A DNA stretch of 51,945 nucleotides from NCBI GenBank assembly GCA_934590325.1, contig CAKTOW010000014.1:1-51945 (forward strand), given 5' to 3'. The stretch's first letter is position 1. Every line of letters starts with the position of its first letter. Origin of the DNA: an uncultured Oscillospiraceae bacterium. GTDB taxonomy: Bacteria; Bacillota; Clostridia; Oscillospirales; Oscillospiraceae. A program made the position numbers and the translations under genes. This document shows, in pieces, positions 31,901 to 42,837 of this stretch. The notes below the pieces were generated by a model. It saw only the letters and a program-made list of their open reading frames with translations, was not told where the DNA came from and did not search any database.

Positions 31901-32569
31901 ATGCAGGGAAAACTCATCGTGTTTGAGGGAACGGACGGATCCGGCAAGGCCACCCAGTCCGCGCTGCTGTGCGGCGAGCTGACACGGCGCGGCATCCCTT
32001 TCCGCAAGCTGGAGTTCCCCCGGTACAAGGAGGAATCCTCCGCGCTGATACGGCTGTATCTGAGCGGCGCCTTCGGAGAAAAGCCCGGCGACGTGAACGC
32101 CTACGCGGCGTCGGTGTTCTACTCCGTGGACCGCTACGCCTCCTACAAACAGGACTGGGGCGCGTACTACGAGCAGGGTGGACTGCTGATCGCCGACCGG
32201 TATACCACCAGCAACGCCGTGCACCAGACGGGCAAGCTGCCCCCGGAGCAGCGGGACGGCTTTTTGGACTGGCTGTTCGACTTTGAGTACCGCCTGCTGG
32301 AACTGCCGGAGCCTACCCGGGTGCTGTACCTGGATATGCCCACGGAGGCCACGGAGCGCATGATGCGTTCACGTGAGGCCGCTACCCACACCACCGCCGA
32401 CATCCATGAGAAGGACGAGGACTATCTGCGCCGCTGCCGCGAAAACGCCGCCCATGTGGTGGAGCGCTGCGGCTGGACGCGGATCGACTGCGCGCGGGAC
32501 GGCATGCCCCGCACCATTGAGGACATACACAACGAAGTGATGGCGCGTGTGGCCGACCTGATCGGCTGA
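31901..32569 (+). CDS. tmk: Thymidylate kinase family protein
   Basis: A 222-residue P-loop kinase. FEGTDGSGKATQ (about 8-19) is the dTMP-kinase P-loop with Ala in place of the usual Thr/Ser after Lys, an oddity to note. LIADRYTTSNAVHQ (about 96-109) carries the DRY/T substrate motif, and TRVLYLDMPTEATERMMRSR follows. It phosphorylates dTMP to dTDP. AAAGGAGA precedes the ATG. First of three genes with mltG and a U32 protein. Confidence 0.88.
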   Translation: MQGKLIVFEGTDGSGKATQSALLCGELTRRGIPFRKLEFPRYKEESSALIRLYLSGAFGEKPGDVNAYAASVFYSVDRYASYKQDWGAYYEQGGLLIADRYTTSNAVHQTGKLPPEQRDGFLDWLFDFEYRLLELPEPTRVLYLDMPTEATERMMRSREAATHTTADIHEKDEDYLRRCRENAAHVVERCGWTRIDCARDGMPRTIEDIHNEVMARVADLIG

Positions 32570-32591
32570 CGCGCTGAAAGGAGCAAGGACT

Positions 32592-33767
32592 ATGGGAAAC
32601 CGCGAAGAACGCAACGAATACGCCACTGCCAAGTGGGACGCGGAGGAGGTACGCCGCCAGACGGCGTCCGAGCAGCGCCGCGGCAATGGCCGCCGGCGGA
32701 AGAATAAACGGAACAGGACCATCGTGTACCTGGCCTGCTGCCTGCTGGTATCCTGCCTGCTGGCGGGTATCGGCTGGCTGCTGGTCAACGACGTGTGTTC
32801 GCTGAACAAGGCCTACACCGAGGTGGAGATCACCGTGGAGGAGGGCGACAGCCGCGGCGCCGTGGCCAAGAAGCTCCACGACGCGGGACTGGTGAATTCC
32901 CGTTTGGTGTTCAATATCGCCGGTACCTTCCTGCACTATGACCGCTATGTGGAGCCCGGCACCTACAAGCTCAACAGCGACATGGATTTCCGCGCGCTCA
33001 TCACCAATATGCACGACTGGGAGAGCGATTCCAAGGAGGCGCAGGGCCTCATCAAGGTCACCATCCCCGAGGGCTATACCGTCCGGGAGATCATCGACCT
33101 GCTGGCGGAAAAGGGCGTATCCACCAAGGAGGACCTGGAGGATGCCTGCGCCAACTTTGAGTACGCGGACTACGACTTCCTGGACAGCGACAAGCTGGGC
33201 AGCATCGACCGTATGGAGGGTTTCCTGTTCCCCAGCACCTATGAGTTCGACAAGAACCGCTCTGCTGTCTATACGGTGGAGACCATGCTGGTATACTTCA
33301 AGAACAGCATCAGCCAGCAGATGCTGGCGGACATCAAGGCGTCCCCCTACAGCCTGCAGGAGATCATCACCATGGCGTCCCTGATCGAGAAGGAGTCCAT
33401 CGGCGATGACACCGAGCGCAAGAACATCAGCTCCGTCATCCACAACCGTCTGGAGAATCCGGACAGCGAGAAGGGCGGACGGGCGCTGCAGCTGTGCTCC
33501 TCCATCAACTATATCATGAAGCACGACGGCGTAAAGACCTTCGACACGGAGATCGACAACCCCTACAACACCTATATCAACCCCGGTCTGACCCCGGGCC
33601 CCATCTGCAACCCCGGCCTTTCCGCCATTCAGGCGGCCATCTACCCGGCGGATACCGACTACTACTTCTTCGCCCTGGGCAAGGACGGCAAGAGCCACTT
33701 CTTCACCGACTATAATGAGCACCTGAAGTTCATCAACAGCGGTGAGTACCAGCCCATCTACTCCTGA
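32592..33767 (+). CDS. mltG: Endolytic murein transglycosylase MltG
   Basis: A 391-residue YceG/MltG protein: a basic cytoplasmic N-terminus (to about 38), one membrane helix (about 40-62), then an extracellular LysM-like region and the YceG catalytic domain with ITMASLIEKES (about 257-267, catalytic Glu), NNPYNTY-type motif DNPYNTYINPGLTPGPICNPG and a final HFFTDYNEHL. It cleaves nascent peptidoglycan strands near the synthase. AAAGGAG precedes the start. Its stop overlaps the ATG of the next gene by one base. Confidence 0.96.
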   Translation: MGNREERNEYATAKWDAEEVRRQTASEQRRGNGRRRKNKRNRTIVYLACCLLVSCLLAGIGWLLVNDVCSLNKAYTEVEITVEEGDSRGAVAKKLHDAGLVNSRLVFNIAGTFLHYDRYVEPGTYKLNSDMDFRALITNMHDWESDSKEAQGLIKVTIPEGYTVREIIDLLAEKGVSTKEDLEDACANFEYADYDFLDSDKLGSIDRMEGFLFPSTYEFDKNRSAVYTVETMLVYFKNSISQQMLADIKASPYSLQEIITMASLIEKESIGDDTERKNISSVIHNRLENPDSEKGGRALQLCSSINYIMKHDGVKTFDTEIDNPYNTYINPGLTPGPICNPGLSAIQAAIYPADTDYYFFALGKDGKSHFFTDYNEHLKFINSGEYQPIYS

Positions 33768-34996
33768 TGGCGGTACAGAGGAAAAAGCCGGAGCTGCTGG
33801 CACCGGCGGGAGACTGGGAAAAGCTGCAGATGGCCGTGCTGTACGGCGCGGATGCGGTGTACCTGGCGGGTACGTCCTTCGGGATGCGCTCCTTTGCCGG
33901 GAACTTTGACGACGACCAGCTGCCCTGCGCGGTGCGGTTCGCCCACGACCATGGGGTGAAGGTACACGCCACCGTCAACACCATGCCCCGCTGGAACGAG
34001 GTGGAACAGCTGCCCGCCCATCTGGAAAAGCTGGACGCGGCGGGGGTGGACGCGCTGATACTGGCGGACCTGGGTGCCTTCACGCTGGCGGGGAAGTACG
34101 CGCCCCACTGCCAGCGGCACATCAGCACCCAGCAGTCCGTGGCGAACCATGTCTGCGCCCAGGCGTGGTACGACCTGGGCGCCGCCCGCGTGGTGCTGGC
34201 CCGGGAAGTGAGCCTGGCGGAGATATGTGAGATACGCAGCCGCGTGTCCCCGGCGCTGGAGCTGGAGGCCTTCTGCCACGGCGCCATGTGCGTCAGCTAC
34301 TCCGGGCGGTGCCTGCTGTCCAACTATATGACCGGCCGGGACAGCAACCGGGGCGAGTGCGCCCAGCCCTGCCGCTATCAGTACGCGCTGATGGAGGAAA
34401 AGCGACCGGGGGAGTATTTCCCGGTGTTCGAGGACGAGAAGGGCACCTATATCATGAACAGCCGGGATATGTGCATGATCGACCACCTGGACGACCTGAT
34501 GGACGCCGGGGTGGACTGTCTGAAGATCGAGGGGCGGGCGAAGTCCGCCTACTACGCGGCCATCGTTACGGGTGCTTACCGGCACTGTCTGGACGCCGCG
34601 GCGGCGGGGCAGCCCCTTGACCCGGTGTGGCGTGACGAGGTGGAGCATATCAGCCACCGGCACTACGCCACCGGCTTTTTCTACGGTCAGCCGGGACAGT
34701 ATTACGAGAGTGCGCGGTATCTGCGGGACTGGCAGATCTGCGCCGTGGTGACGGACTGCGACGCGGAGGGGCTTGCTACCCTGAGCCTGCGGAACAAGTT
34801 CGCCGCCGGGGACACGGTGGAGATCGTGGGCCCGGACACGAAGCCCTTTACCGTCACCGTGCCGGTGATGCGGGACGGGGAGGGGAACGCGCTGACGGAG
34901 CCGAAGACCCCGCAAATGGTGTTTCAGATGCAGCTGCCCCGCCCTGTGCCGCCCATGAGCTTTGTGCGCCACGCGGTGGAGCTCAGCGGGAAATAA
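33767..34996 (+). CDS. Peptidase U32-family protein
   Basis: A 409-residue U32 protein. The start KKPELLAPAGDWEKLQMAVLYGADAVYLAG and the signature EAFCHGAMCVSYSGRCLLS (about 166-184), then GECAQPCRY, are diagnostic; the cysteines probably bind a metal cluster or zinc. Some members (RlhA, TrhP, UbiU/V) are needed for hydroxylation of RNA or ubiquinone rather than proteolysis, so peptidase activity should not be assumed. Its ATG overlaps the mltG stop, indicating translational coupling. Confidence 0.92.
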   Translation: MAVQRKKPELLAPAGDWEKLQMAVLYGADAVYLAGTSFGMRSFAGNFDDDQLPCAVRFAHDHGVKVHATVNTMPRWNEVEQLPAHLEKLDAAGVDALILADLGAFTLAGKYAPHCQRHISTQQSVANHVCAQAWYDLGAARVVLAREVSLAEICEIRSRVSPALELEAFCHGAMCVSYSGRCLLSNYMTGRDSNRGECAQPCRYQYALMEEKRPGEYFPVFEDEKGTYIMNSRDMCMIDHLDDLMDAGVDCLKIEGRAKSAYYAAIVTGAYRHCLDAAAAGQPLDPVWRDEVEHISHRHYATGFFYGQPGQYYESARYLRDWQICAVVTDCDAEGLATLSLRNKFAAGDTVEIVGPDTKPFTVTVPVMRDGEGNALTEPKTPQMVFQMQLPRPVPPMSFVRHAVELSGK

Positions 34997-35004
34997 GTAC
35001 ATAC

Positions 35005-35036
35005 AAAAAAGAACGGCCCGCGGGCCGTTCTTTTTT
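35005..35036. terminator. Terminator of the tmk-mltG-U32 operon
   Basis: AAAAAAGAACGGCCCG followed directly by its reverse complement CGGGCCGTTCTTTTTT. Confidence 0.9.
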
Positions 35037-35080
35037 AAGTAATAGGTAAAAGTAAATAGTGTAAAAGTGGCTTCCGGGTG

Positions 35081-35803
35081 TTATGCGTTGCTGGTGGGCT
35101 GGGCGGCGGCGTCCGCGGCATCGTCCTCCGGCTCGGCGGCCAGCGCCTCGTGGCGGCGCTCACAGACGGACAGCACGCCCGCCCAAACGATGAAAGGCAG
35201 CACCGCCAGCGCGCCGCGGATATACCACCAGGTGACGGCAAAATAGGCCGCCGCCGCGCCGACATGGAAGCACAGCAGCGTCAGCAGGAAAAACTTCATT
35301 TTCCGCAGGTGGGCGCGGTCGTGGTCGCACAGATAGTTGGCCAGGGACAGGGAGGCCTGCTTGGTGTTGTTGGTGGAGAAGATGGTGGAGCTGTAAAAGC
35401 CCCGGGCGCCGCCGAAGCTGCTCCACTGGACGCTCATGGCAAAGAAGATGGGGTACAGGGCCACCACCGGGTTCAGCTCCGCCGGCAGGAACGCCGCCGT
35501 GACAGCGGCCGCGGCGGTGACGGCGGGGGAGATGTAGTGCATGTCCCACCCCCACCAGTGGGGCAGGAAAACGGTGAGCGTGGTGCCCAGGACGTACAGC
35601 ACCAGCGCGCCGAAGTGAAGGGCCACGGCGTAGAGGTCGCCGCGCAGGGCGTCCAGCAGCAGCTCCAACAGGTTCACAGTCTGCGCGTTGCCCATGATGC
35701 CGCCGTGGACCAGCACGGTATAGCAGCCGAAGAAGCCGCCCACCGCGCAGTAGGCCAGATGGCGATACAGGTCGATATGGTCGTTGTGGGAGAGCTTTTG
35801 CAC
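35081..35803 (-). CDS. YoaK/DUF1275-like membrane protein
   Basis: A roughly 240-residue membrane protein with six hydrophobic helices. FGCYTVLVHGGIMGNAQTVNLLEL and the later SVQWSSFGGARGFYSSTIFSTNNTKQ match the DUF1275 (YoaK) pattern; function unknown. I choose the GTG at 35803 with AAGGG eight bases upstream, because a good promoter (TTGCCT-16-TATACT, 35839-35866) overlaps the more upstream ATG codons. An alternative ATG at 35836 is possible. The C-terminus is acidic and Ala-rich. Convergent with the U32 gene. Confidence 0.78.
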   Translation of the reverse strand: MQKLSHNDHIDLYRHLAYCAVGGFFGCYTVLVHGGIMGNAQTVNLLELLLDALRGDLYAVALHFGALVLYVLGTTLTVFLPHWWGWDMHYISPAVTAAAAVTAAFLPAELNPVVALYPIFFAMSVQWSSFGGARGFYSSTIFSTNNTKQASLSLANYLCDHDRAHLRKMKFFLLTLLCFHVGAAAAYFAVTWWYIRGALAVLPFIVWAGVLSVCERRHEALAAEPEDDAADAAAQPTSNA

Positions 35804-35838
35804 GAAAATGCCCTTCTTTCCGTAAAATGACGCCATCC

Positions 35839-35866
35839 AGTATACCATAGAGGCGGGGAAAGGCAA
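35839..35866 (-). promoter_or_regulatory. Promoter of the DUF1275-like gene
   Basis: Minus-strand TTGCCT, 16 bases, TATACT with TGG before it (extended -10). Confidence 0.6.
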
Positions 35867-35909
35867 GAGAAAAATCTCACAAAAAGGGGAGGGCGGACGC
35901 AAATTCGTG

Positions 35910-35937
35910 TTGACAACGGGGAAGTTTGTGGTAAAAT
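35910..35937 (+). promoter_or_regulatory. Promoter of the T-box transcript
   Basis: TTGACA, 16 bases ending TGTGG, TAAAAT. Confidence 0.85.
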
Positions 35938-35943
35938 ACCTCT

Positions 35944-36172
35944 ATAAATCGGCGATGAAAAAGACGAGTTGCCGCTTACCGCCCAAAGCGAAACGGGGAG
36001 GGTGTGAGCCCGTTGGGAACGGTACGGCAACGGCCCCTTTTGAGCCGGCCGCGACGAGCGGCACGGGTGCTCCCGTTACAGGGCGCTTGAGAGGGCGGGC
36101 GACCGCCGAATCAGGGTGGTACCGCGGAAGTTTGTTTCGCCCCTGTCTGCAGCTGCAGACAGGGGCGTTTTT
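35944..36172 (+). promoter_or_regulatory. T-box riboswitch controlling the CAT-like gene and alaS
   Basis: A tRNA-sensing leader. Stem I starts near GCGATGAAAAAGACGAG and its lower arms GTTGCCG/CGGCAAC pair. The T-box core AGGGTGGTACCGCGG is at 36113-36127. The terminator CGCCCCTGTCTGCAG / CTGCAGACAGGGGCG followed by TTTTT is at 36138-36172. Uncharged tRNA should favour the antiterminator. tRNA-Ala is inferred from alaS downstream; I did not fix the specifier codon. Confidence 0.92.
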
Positions 36173-36194
36173 CATTTTGCGAGGAGGTGGGGCC

Positions 36195-36851
36195 GTGGGT
36201 CATCACGTTGTGGATATGAGCAAGGATCCCCGCAGCGGGCAGTTTGCCTACTTCCGGGGGATGACGTTCCCCTTTGCCGGGCTGACGGTAGAGATGGACA
36301 TCACCGACATGATGGCCGCGCGTGGCGGCAGACCGTTTTTCCTGAGCATGCTGTATGCGGTGGTGCGGGCGGCCAACGCCGTGCCGCAGCTGCGGCGCAG
36401 GCTGGCGGAGGACGGCACGGTGGTGGAGTACGACTGGTGCCCGCCGTCCTACACCGCCATGAAGCCGGACGGCGTGTATGTCTACTGCACCGTGGAGGGC
36501 GACATGCCCTACGGGACCTTCATCGCGGAGGGACAGCGGCGGCAGCGGGAGGTGCTGGAGCGGGGCACGCTCACCGAGGACGGCGACGTGCGGAGCTTCT
36601 TCTTTGTCTCCAGCGTGCCGTGGGTACACTACTCGCAGCTGCAGCACCCGGCGGAGAGCCCGGACGACAGCAATCCCCGCATCAGCTGGGGCAAATATGT
36701 GACCGTCAACGGGCGGACGACACTGCCGGTGTCGCTGTTCGTGAACCACGCCCTGGCGGACGGGCTGCATATCTCCCGGTTCTTCCTGAACCTGGAGAAA
36801 GAACTGGCGGATATGACCCGCCAATGGAACGAGAGCGAAAAAGAATTTTAG
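36195..36851 (+). CDS. Chloramphenicol acetyltransferase (CatA)-like acyltransferase
   Basis: A 218-residue CoA-dependent acyltransferase of the type A CAT fold. DMSKDPRSGQFAYFRGM near the start and VNHALADGLHISRFF (about 183-197) with the catalytic HxxxDG (His 185, Asp 189) are family hallmarks; length is typical. The start is a GTG after GAGGAGGTGG. It lies between the T-box terminator and alaS, 26 bases before alaS, so both should be induced by uncharged tRNA-Ala. True substrate is unknown; chloramphenicol resistance should not be assumed, as many such proteins acetylate other compounds. Confidence 0.88.
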   Translation: MGHHVVDMSKDPRSGQFAYFRGMTFPFAGLTVEMDITDMMAARGGRPFFLSMLYAVVRAANAVPQLRRRLAEDGTVVEYDWCPPSYTAMKPDGVYVYCTVEGDMPYGTFIAEGQRRQREVLERGTLTEDGDVRSFFFVSSVPWVHYSQLQHPAESPDDSNPRISWGKYVTVNGRTTLPVSLFVNHALADGLHISRFFLNLEKELADMTRQWNESEKEF

Positions 36852-36877
36852 TATACATTGTAAAGGAGACAACGACT

Positions 36878-39526
<2,649 letters not shown>

Positions 39527-39585
39527 TACGTGATCCCGCGCGCCCTGCGCGGCGCGCTGCACCTGAAATGAAAGGAGAAACGACC

Positions 39586-39927
39586 ATGAAGAACGATTGC
39601 CTGTTCTGCGCCATCATCGACGGCGAGATACCCAGCAACAAGGTGTACGAGGACGAGCAGTGCTACGCCTTCTATGACATCGAGCCCCAGGCTCCGGTGC
39701 ACTTCCTGGTGGTGCCCAAGGAGCACATCTGCTGTGCCAACAAGATCACGGCGGAAAACAGCGGCGTGGTGGCCCACTGCTTCGAGGTCATCGCGAAGAT
39801 CTGCAAGGAACTGGGCGTGGAGAGCTACCGCATCGTCAACAACTGCGGCGATCAGGCGGGTCAGACCGTCAAGCACCTGCACTTCCATGTGCTGGCCGGG
39901 CGCGACATGACGTGGCCTCCGGGCTAA
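39586..39927 (+). CDS. HIT-family protein (HINT-like)
   Basis: A 113-residue histidine-triad nucleotide-binding protein: start CLFCAIIDGEIPSNKVYEDE and triad HLHFHVLAG (about 97-105). HINT-type enzymes hydrolyse nucleoside phosphoramidates such as aminoacyl-AMP adducts. That makes the position after alaS suggestive, because aminoacyl-AMP is a synthetase by-product (inference). AAAGGAGA precedes the ATG; a terminator follows 17 bases after the stop. Confidence 0.94.
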   Translation: MKNDCLFCAIIDGEIPSNKVYEDEQCYAFYDIEPQAPVHFLVVPKEHICCANKITAENSGVVAHCFEVIAKICKELGVESYRIVNNCGDQAGQTVKHLHFHVLAGRDMTWPPG

Positions 39928-39944
39928 AAGAGCGCGATAGAGCG

Positions 39945-39976
39945 AAAAAGGAACCGCCTTCCGGCGGTTCCTTTTT
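39945..39976 (+). terminator. Terminator of the HIT gene
   Basis: AAAAAGGAACCGCC, loop TTCC, GGCGGTTCCTTTTT. Confidence 0.9.
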
Positions 39977-39991
39977 CCTGCCCCGTCAGCG

Positions 39992-40098
39992 CGCAGCGCT
40001 GTCATTCCGAGGAGCGAAGCGACGTGGGAATCCGGCGCCCAAGTATAAGAGAACGGATCACCACACCAGTGACATCGGTTACTGGTTCGCAATGACAG
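39992..40098. repeat. Dispersed palindromic repeat, copy 4 (variant)
   Basis: Begins GCGCTGTCATTCCGAGGAGC and ends GGTTCGCAATGACAG, with the foldback CCAGTGAC/GTTACTGG. It is related to the copies near 26.8 and 28.5 kb, and like those near 28.5 kb stands directly before a large multi-hairpin element. Confidence 0.75.
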
Positions 40099-40132
40099 AG
40101 CGGAAACGCTTTCCTGAACTGGGATTAAAAAT

Positions 40133-40500
40133 CCCGGCGGCGTTAGCCGCCACCTACCAAAGCCCCTGCTTTGCAGGGGCTTTGGCGCAATTTGATAATT
40201 GCCAATGCGGTAGAACGCCCCACCCCTACCGTGGCTGTTTCAGCGTCAGCGAAGCGGCAGCGGAAAGCTGTCCCGGCACAGTCCTTTTGACCGACAACGA
40301 AATCGGCAAACTCCGCCCGCGAGAATACCCGGCAAGTCAGAACCGACCATAGCGCGCCAAGGGGTCCTTAGACCGTAGGTCTAAGCGGCGTTTTTGGGTA
40401 CTTTTGTCGCTGTTGACAAAAGTGCCCCGCCGGAGGCAAAAAAGAAATGGGGCTGTCGGAGACACGTGCTCGCGTCCGCAGGCGCGAAACTCCCCCGCCG
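40133..40500. ncRNA. Large multi-hairpin repeated element, copy B
   Basis: Same order as copy A near 28.8 kb: GGCGGC/GCCGCC; CCAAAGCCCCTGC/GCAGGGGCTTTGG (40157-40185); GCAATT/AATTGC (40187-40202); CGGTAG/CTACCG; CCGA/TCGG; CTTAGACC/GGTCTAAG (40367-40385); GGGTACTTTTGTC/GACAAAAGTGCCC (40396-40427, one G-U). Conserved loops (TGAT, GTA) and linkers are identical to copy A, and both end GCGCGAAACTCCCCC. No gene; function unknown. Confidence 0.65.
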
Positions 40501-40543
40501 AAGGAGATCGCCCCCGCAGGGACGAAAAAAATCCCCCCACCAA

Positions 40544-40585
40544 AAGCAAAAGAGGGAGCCGCCACGGCGGCTCCCTCTTTTGCTT
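40544..40585 (-). terminator. Terminator of the DUF2974 gene
   Basis: A 20-bp perfect stem with a tiny loop (arms 40544-40563 and 40566-40585), overlapping the stop codon. Confidence 0.8.
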
Positions 40586-41801
40586 ATTTCTTCAGGCTGG
40601 TAAGGGCATTTTTAACGCCCTCGAGCCCCTCCCCGGCGACCTTCTTGACGCCCTCAAGTCCTTCTCCGGCGGCCTTTTTCAGCTCGTCCTTCACGTCCAC
40701 AGCCAGACGGCGGAATATTTCGTTGAGTATCTTTTTCTGCTCCTCGTCCGCCCCGGCGTACTGCTTCAGCAGCGCCGCGCCGCCGGCCAGACCGCCGCTG
40801 CGGATGTCGTCCAGCGTCCGGGCCTTGCCGGACAGGGACAGCACGTCGAACAACGCGTCGGTGAACTGCTCGCGCTCGGCGGGGGACATGGAGCCTATCC
40901 ACTCGCGCAGTACATCGTCGGACAGCCGCCCCATCTGGGAGCGCTGGCCCAGGTGGACGAACTGTGTGCCCACCACGCTCCAGGACAGGGGCTCGTGCTG
41001 CATGATGGAGCGGTTGGCGCTGTCGATAACGGCGTAGTCCTCGGCGTGTTCCAGCAGCACGCCCACGATGGAGGATTCCGGGATATAGGTGTGGAGCTTA
41101 TGGGCCACCCGCAGGTACTCCGGGGCGTCCAGCATATCCCGGGCGAAGCCGGGGCCGTCGTTGTTGTAGGCGGCGAGCAGGCGTGTTTCCTGCAGGTCAG
41201 CGGGCAGGTGGATGGCCGCCCATGCGGCTAGGTTGCCGCCCTTGCTGTGGCCGCCGATACGCAGGGGCAGATCGGGGCACAGGGATGCCATCTCCACGGC
41301 GTAGGACACGGCGCGCTCCTGGGCGGGCACGGCGGACAGAAAACTCATGTTGAAGTCCTCCTTCCACCCGGCCAGGGACGTGTCGGTGCCCATGAAGGCC
41401 ACGAACAGCGTGCCGTCGGGCACCAGGAAGGACAGGGCGTCGAACTGCTTGGCACTCTGCTCATCGTACTCGTGGGTGTAGCCGAACAGGCGGACATCTT
41501 TAAAGCGCTCGGTCTGTGCCGCCTGGCGCAGCAGGGGCAGGTAGCTGAGCTCGCTGAGACCCAGCTGGTCGTCCTCCTCCGTCAGCAGAGGGGAGACCTC
41601 CGCCAGCGTGGGCGCGGCGGCGGGGCCCTTGGTGTGGACGGCGTCGATGCGGCGGAAGTTGATGTACGAAATGATGCACAGCACCAGCTCGTCCACCTCG
41701 TTGAAGCCGTCCCGGGCGAAAGACAGGTCGCCCCGCCAGCGCAGGTAATCCAGAGGCGTCCCATCGATAGGAGATAAAAGTTTTTTAGTGGATTTTTCCA
41801 T
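40584..41801 (-). CDS. DUF2974 (Mbeg1-like) alpha/beta-hydrolase family protein
   Basis: A 405-residue cytoplasmic protein. LDYLRWRGDLSF near the start, FMGTDTSLAGWKEDFNMSF and the nucleophile elbow GGHSKGGNLAAWAA (Ser about 186 in GHSKG) are the DUF2974/Mbeg1-like pattern; lipase- or esterase-like activity is possible. The C-terminus (about 370-405) is a lysine-rich repeat of roughly 11 residues (KKAAGEGLEGV, KKVAGEGLEGV, KNALTSLKK) that would form an amphipathic helix. AGGAGG precedes the ATG at 41801. Single gene, divergent from the methyltransferase operon. Confidence 0.85.
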   Translation of the reverse strand: MEKSTKKLLSPIDGTPLDYLRWRGDLSFARDGFNEVDELVLCIISYINFRRIDAVHTKGPAAAPTLAEVSPLLTEEDDQLGLSELSYLPLLRQAAQTERFKDVRLFGYTHEYDEQSAKQFDALSFLVPDGTLFVAFMGTDTSLAGWKEDFNMSFLSAVPAQERAVSYAVEMASLCPDLPLRIGGHSKGGNLAAWAAIHLPADLQETRLLAAYNNDGPGFARDMLDAPEYLRVAHKLHTYIPESSIVGVLLEHAEDYAVIDSANRSIMQHEPLSWSVVGTQFVHLGQRSQMGRLSDDVLREWIGSMSPAEREQFTDALFDVLSLSGKARTLDDIRSGGLAGGAALLKQYAGADEEQKKILNEIFRRLAVDVKDELKKAAGEGLEGVKKVAGEGLEGVKNALTSLKK

Positions 41802-41826
41802 AAGCGACCTCCTGTATGTTGTGATA

Positions 41827-41855
41827 AGTATAACATATTTCCACATGCTCTACAA
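41827..41855 (-). promoter_or_regulatory. Promoter of the DUF2974 gene
   Basis: Minus-strand TTGTAG, 17 bases, TATACT. Confidence 0.7.
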
Positions 41856-41891
41856 CGGAGAAAACGACGAAAAATGTTTACAGTTGGGTCG

Positions 41892-41920
41892 TTGACGATA
41901 GGGGAGTTCTATTGTATAAT
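41892..41920 (+). promoter_or_regulatory. Promoter of the methyltransferase-ecf-truA operon
   Basis: TTGACG, 17 bases, TATAAT, followed by GGGGAGG before the first gene. Confidence 0.85.
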
Positions 41921-41951
41921 AAACCGATTTATTATGGGGAGGCACACCTTT

Positions 41952-42815
41952 ATGTGGATCGCAAAGGATTGGAAAGACTACGAACTGCTGGACTGCGGCG
42001 GCGGCGAGAAGCTGGAACGCTGGGATAAGCAGGTATTGGTGCGCCCCGACCCGCAGGCCATCTGGGAGACGGACAAGGGTACGCGGCTGTGGCGCGGCGC
42101 CACCGGGCGGTACTCCCGCTCCTCCAGCGGCGGCGGTCACTGGGACAAGGGTAAGCTGCCGGAGAGCTGGCAGGTGCATTACAGGGACCTGACCTTTCAA
42201 GTAAAACCTATGAATTTCAAGCACACCGGCCTCTTCCCCGAACAAGCGGTGAACTGGGATTTCGCCATGGATAAGATACGCAGCGCCGGGCGTTCCATAC
42301 GTGTGCTGAATTTATTCGCCTATACCGGCGGCGCCACGGTTGCCTGCGCCAAGGCGGGTGCCAGCGTGTGCCACGTGGACGCGGCCAAGGGCATGGTGTC
42401 CTGGGCTAAGGAGAACGCGAGACTGTCTGGGTTGGGCGAGGCGCCCATCCGGTGGATCATCGACGACTGCGCCAAGTTCGTGGAGCGGGAGATACGCCGC
42501 GGAAAGACCTACGACGCCATCATCATGGACCCACCCAGCTACGGGCGGGGACCCGGCGGCGAGGTGTGGAAGCTGGAGGACAATCTGTATCCCTTCGTGG
42601 AGCTGTGCTCCCGGGTGCTGTCGGACAAGCCGCTGTTTGTGATACTGAACAGCTACACCACGGGACTGGCTCCGTCGGTGCTGGGATACATACTGCAGAT
42701 GCTGGTGGGGCGGAAGTTCGGTGGTACGGTCGCGTGGGACGAGCTGGGTCTGCCCTGCACAGAGAGTGGTATGGCGCTGCCCTGCGGCGCCACGGGAAGA
42801 TGGTTTTCCGAGTAA
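41952..42815 (+). CDS. RlmI/RlmK-like class I SAM-dependent methyltransferase
   Basis: A 287-residue methyltransferase. NFKHTGLFPEQAVNWDF, then motif I VLNLFAYTGGATVACAKAGA (about 117-136), HVDAAKGMVSWAKENARLSGL, and IIMDPPSYGRGPGGEVW (about 194-210) with the DPPSY catalytic motif, resemble 23S rRNA cytosine-5 methyltransferases (RlmI type) without the N-terminal PUA domain. The RNA target is therefore uncertain. GGGGAGG precedes the ATG at 41952. First gene of a long operon. Confidence 0.88.
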   Translation: MWIAKDWKDYELLDCGGGEKLERWDKQVLVRPDPQAIWETDKGTRLWRGATGRYSRSSSGGGHWDKGKLPESWQVHYRDLTFQVKPMNFKHTGLFPEQAVNWDFAMDKIRSAGRSIRVLNLFAYTGGATVACAKAGASVCHVDAAKGMVSWAKENARLSGLGEAPIRWIIDDCAKFVEREIRRGKTYDAIIMDPPSYGRGPGGEVWKLEDNLYPFVELCSRVLSDKPLFVILNSYTTGLAPSVLGYILQMLVGRKFGGTVAWDELGLPCTESGMALPCGATGRWFSE

Positions 42816-42837
42816 ACGAGAACGGAAGTAATTGCGT

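Noticed and set aside
36195..36851. Calling the CAT-like gene a chloramphenicol resistance gene
   Set aside because: It has the HxxxDG active site, but the operon with alaS under a T-box and the absence of mobile DNA argue for a native role; specificity cannot be read from sequence.
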